Shown here: positions 60,765-64,000 of the stretch, piece after piece
Position numbering within the stretch: position 1 is the stretch's first letter
Layout: each line of letters starts with the position of its first letter
NCBI RefSeq assembly: GCF_010389155.1
Contig: NC_057761.1
Location: 9,364,501-9,428,500, forward strand
Source: Erigeron canadensis
Taxonomy: Eukaryota > Streptophyta > Magnoliopsida > Asterales > Asteraceae
Direction of reading: 5' to 3'
Length of the DNA stretch: 64,000 nucleotides
Notes under the pieces: model-generated
Seen by the model: only the letters and a program-made list of their open reading frames with translations
Told to the model about the DNA's origin: nothing
The model's database searches: none
Position numbers and translations under genes: made by a program

Positions 60765-61570
60765 TATACTAAAAACCTATGTAGATATACAAGTATTTTA
60801 TGCGTGGAATGTACAAGTTTTTAAAGCACATACTAATTTTAACTAAATTTCGTTTAACCTCTTAAATTTTAACCAAATTTCGTTTTAAACTCCTAAAATT
60901 TCTATTTTTTAACTATTATCTTACATCAAAGTTTTCACTTTCATTTTCATGACGCTAAACTTTTAGGTTCTTATGTTTTCATCAAACAACTTTCACACAG
61001 TTATGGTTTTACTTTTAAACATTTGGTCTTTGATTATTTTCATTTGTCTTTTTATACATATAGCGTTTTCTTTATAAATAACTTTTATTATGGTTACGTC
61101 TTACGTTCATGTTATTTTTATACATCTTAATATTATTTTACATTATTTTTATCGTATTGCTACATGTTTAGTTGTTTTTTTAATAAAAACTTTCATCTTT
61201 TAACTTGTATCCCACAAAAATTTTCGTTTTCATTTTTATTTACACTAAACTTTTGAGTTCTCAGGTTTTTATCATATAATTTGCACACAGTTATGATTTT
61301 TATTTTTTAAGATTTGGTGTTTGATTATTTTCTTCCGTTTCTATACATATATTTAACGTTTTTAATATACAATAATTTTCATCATGTCTAGGTCTTAGAT
61401 TCATGAAACATTTAAATCATTAATATAGTTATTGTTTGTGTTTTTTATATGACTTATTATTCCTTTGCAATATTTTTAATGTTATTGATAGATGGTTATT
61501 TGTCATTTTTAAAGTTCGGGTTCAAATATTTGACATACATTTGCCAAAACTTTATTGTATAGAAGAAGTA
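60765..61570 (+). repeat. Helitron-like interior with a degenerate internal duplication
   Basis: 60765-60905 is the inverted counterpart of 7015-7177. Two diverged copies of an about 290-bp unit follow (about 60910-61190 and 61195-61440), sharing ttcattttca...acactaaactttt, tttgattattttc, tatacatata and atgt(c/t)taggtctta-like blocks. Probably the body of the element that ends at 61601. Confidence 0.5.
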
Positions 61571-61601
61571 CCCCGCGACAACACGCGGGGTCAATAACTA
61601 G
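61571..61601 (+). mobile_element. Helitron-like 3' terminus (plus strand)
   Basis: Perfect 7-bp stem CCCCGCG/CGCGGGG (61571-61577, 61584-61590), then tcaataa and CTAG (61598-61601), then T. Confidence 0.65.
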
Positions 61602-61608
61602 TTATATA

Positions 61609-61640
61609 CTAGATTTTAGACCCGTGTCATATACACGGGT
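61609..61640 (-). mobile_element. Helitron-like 3' terminus (minus strand)
   Basis: Read on the minus strand: hairpin ACCCGTG/CACGGGT (61640-61620), then ctaaaat and CTAG (61612-61609), then T. It faces the plus-strand terminus with only 7 bases between the two CTAGs. Confidence 0.6.
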
Positions 61641-61697
61641 TTTACAACATTATTAACATAGCTTTAGTATATGAAAACAAAAAAATTATCATACCTT

Positions 61698-63211
61698 TGT
61701 AACATCCTAAACTTTTTATCTTTGATTTTGATTTGACTGTTAGTTGATTTTGACCCCGTTAGTTGCTTATATGCTTAGGTAATTAACTATTGAAGCTTGG
61801 ATAATGAATGTAATGCTTTGATTAGTTATTACAGATCATAATATGTTATTTTAGTTGTTGGTTAGATATTAGAGTGCTCGCTTGGTCGCTTGAGTTCCCG
61901 GTTCGTTAGTTTAAGCCTTAACGGTCGTTAAATATAAGTTAGGGGCAATTTGGTAATTTGGCAAAGGGGTGAACGGTTTTGAGGAGACTATGCAGCCCTA
62001 ATCCCTCATTTTCTATGGACTTGATGAACCGAGTATGTCGACCTTTTCTTGGTCATTTCATTAAAGTATTCGTTGATGATATTCTTATTTATACTAAGTT
62101 TGAAGATGAGCATTAAGTTTATTTGCGAGATATTCTTGAAGTTCTTAGGAAAAAGAAGCTTTATGCTAAATTCTCCAAATGCGAGTTTCGGCTTCGAGAA
62201 GTTCATTTTCTCGGGCATGTGACTTCCGAAGGTGGTATTAAGGTCGATCCTTTAAAGATTGAAGTTGTGATGAATTGGGAGCAGCCTAAGTGTCCTATTG
62301 ATATTAAGAGTTTTCTGGGTTTAGCTGGTCATACTAGGAACTTCTTTCAGAATTTCCATTCTGACATTAAACTACGATGGAGCCGACGAAGAAAAAAGGG
62401 GAAGTTTGGTGGACCGAATCACGTGGGTTTTCTTTTAGACATCGAAGTAGATGATGTTTGATTATCTTATTCATCATTTTTTTAAAGCATGGATGATGAG
62501 ATTTTTTAGAATGGTGTTTGACATCTGGATATGAATATTTGTTAATGTATTAGGATAAGTATGAACTCAGTTAAAAGGATATGTACGTAAGAAATGAAGG
62601 TTAAATGGAATTTGTGAAAGTATATGGCAGTGAGATTTAGTATTGTCTGGGTTAATCTCATGTCATTGCCTGTTTTTTGAGTCGCATGGTACAAGGTTAT
62701 ACCAACTCATTGATTTCGAGGGTTGATGAAATCAAGTCGGGGTGCTCGATCTCGTTGGGCCTACCCAAGTTGATGATAGGTCAATCGATTGTGTGATTTG
62801 CGAATGATAGAGTTCAAATAGATATGAGTTGGTGGATAATAGATGTAACTTTCGATATTTACAAATAAGCATGGATGCCGAATTTTGAAGAATCGTTACC
62901 ACATATCTATGTTGTTGACCCGATTCTGAGGACAGAATCCTCTTAAGGGGGAGGTAATTGTAACATCCTAAACTTTTTATCTTTGACTTCGATTTGACTG
63001 TTAGTTGACTTTGACCCCGTTAGTTGCTTATATGCTTAGGTAATTAACTATTGAAGCTTGGATAATGCTTGTAATGCTTTAATTAGTTGAAAAAAGATCA
63101 TAATATGTTATTTTAGTTGTTGGTTAGATATTAGAGTGCTCGCTCGGTCGTTTGAGTTCCCGGTTCGTTAGTTTAAGCCTTAACGGTCGTTAAATTTAAG
63201 TTAAGGGCAGT
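61698..63211 (+). mobile_element. Internally deleted Ty3/gypsy (chromovirus-like) LTR element
   Basis: Direct repeats starting TGTAACATCCTAAAC at 61698 and 62959 run about 250 bases and are about 95% alike by eye. They act as the LTRs. A ttaagggggaggtaat purine tract (62944-62957) precedes the right copy, as in Tekay/Del-type elements. Between them only a piece of reverse transcriptase is left. The right LTR is cut at about 63211, where another LTR-like sequence begins. Confidence 0.75.
62010..62461 (+). pseudogene. Ty3/gypsy reverse transcriptase fragment
   Basis: Translation gives MDLMNRVCRPFLG, FVDDILIY (the (Y/F)xDD catalytic box, near 62070), a stop after FEDEH, then KKKLYAKFSKCEFRL and VHFLGHVTSEGGIKVDP. 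After KSFLGLAGHTRNFFQNF the text leaves the family and stops at 62461. Gag, protease, RNase H and integrase are absent. Confidence 0.85.
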
Positions 63212-64000
63212 TGTAACAACCGACTTAGAAATGTACTAAATAAGTTCCTCGAATCGTACATTCACCATTAGAACAATTAGACAGTTCTATTTAACTTAAA
63301 TTCTTGATATATTTGGACCCAATCATGTGTTTACATGAAGGTCAATTTGATCTTAAATCTTGATTTAAATGACGAATTTATGATTTAATACCATAGAATA
63401 CTAAAGCTCGGGTCGTAAACGTTTGTGTTCATAAAAGTTCTAGTCCAAAACGTTCACAAATAGTCCCTACATTTATTAAGTTCATTTAATATTGGAAAAC
63501 TATAAATAGAGGGTTTAGAGAGAGAAAGCACCAACCTTCATCATCTTCTTCTTCCATTTCTCTCACTAAAAACACACACTACAGCCACCAAAAACACACA
63601 CAAAAGCATCTCTTGATTTTGGATTGTTAAATCAAAATCGTTTGTACTTTTAGCATCCTCGTGATAATCAAAACACACTTCTTGAATCATTTTACAGGTA
63701 ACAACAACATTTGATGAGCTTTTGATCAAATTAAAAATGTACTTTTTCAAGTTTATGTTCTTGATGATTTGGTCCAATTTTTGAATGAAAATCATGTTAA
63801 TAGTTAATGGGTTTGTGTCTAAATGTGTTTAGTAACATTTTTATGAACAAATTTGAGTCATAACATGCTTTAATCTACAAAACCCATTTTTTTTTAAAAG
63901 TGAAAGTACAACTTGTTCTTGAGGTCACAATTTGTTCATATCATGTTTTGATCTTATAATTAGTATTGGTGTTATGAGACGATGATATTGTGTGAATATC
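63212..64000 (+). repeat. Start of another LTR-like sequence (open at the right edge)
   Basis: Begins TGTAACAACCGAC at the point where the previous LTR stops, a usual LTR start in this superfamily. A TATA box (aactataaatagagg, about 63499) is followed by a CT-rich leader (tcatcttcttcttcc), like a U3-R junction. No second LTR is in the window. Confidence 0.5.

Overview
The window is nuclear DNA of a flowering plant. It is AT-rich, its genes carry introns with GT/AG borders, its proteins have close relatives in Arabidopsis, and the intergenic DNA is packed with plant transposon families. The repeat mix (a foldback Mutator-like element, a short 'gatgcacgaagattc' inverted-repeat family, Helitron ends with CTAG termini) makes me favour an asterid, probably Asteraceae. 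That taxonomic call is inference.

Four host genes are present. (1) Minus strand, 1-6093: the 5' two thirds of a URB2/NPA2-type nucleolar ribosome-biogenesis gene, with its 3' end outside the window. (2) Plus strand, 18255-25080: a complete five-exon SEC23-type COPII coat gene of the atypical class with a proline-rich N-terminus. (3) Plus strand, 36262-40384: a complete four-exon cytosolic alkaline/neutral invertase (GH100). (4) Minus strand, 41381-47802: a complete five-exon EF-hand protein. The invertase and EF-hand genes are convergent with about 1 kb between them. The genes have unrelated housekeeping roles and do not form a cluster.

Everything else is mobile or repeat-derived. In order: a LINE scrap, a SINE-like head and a three-unit long tandem array (6.4-9.0 kb); a gag-protease LTR element without reverse transcriptase, carrying an antisense three-exon ORF of the gypsy-type transposon family (9.0-15.6 kb); short inverted-repeat elements at 17.0, 26.8, 28.4, 30.1 and 48.2 kb; a Ty3/gypsy pol fragment split by a 1.7 kb insertion that itself holds a hAT-like MITE (30.8-33.3 kb); a 1.14 kb near-complete palindrome (33.5-34.7 kb); a foldback element in an intron of the EF-hand gene (46.8-47.1 kb); a Stowaway-like MITE (49.6 kb); a 1.06 kb hAT element containing a Harbinger-type MITE (51.3-52.4 kb); a 2.3 kb Harbinger-type element carrying three ORFs (54.2-56.5 kb) and a separate Harbinger transposase fragment (57.9 kb); several Helitron-like termini (53.7, 59.2, 60.7, 61.6 kb); and an internally deleted chromovirus-like LTR element (61.7-63.2 kb) abutted by another LTR.

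The best candidate for something undescribed is the 54.2-56.5 kb element. It carries two divergently transcribed small ORFs that look like distant paralogues of each other, one intact (110 codons) and one broken by a stop, plus a broken Myb/SANT-like ORF. Other points worth checking are the mismatched LTRs and the repeat-rich gag of the 9-15.6 kb element, and the back-to-back Helitron ends at 61.6 kb.
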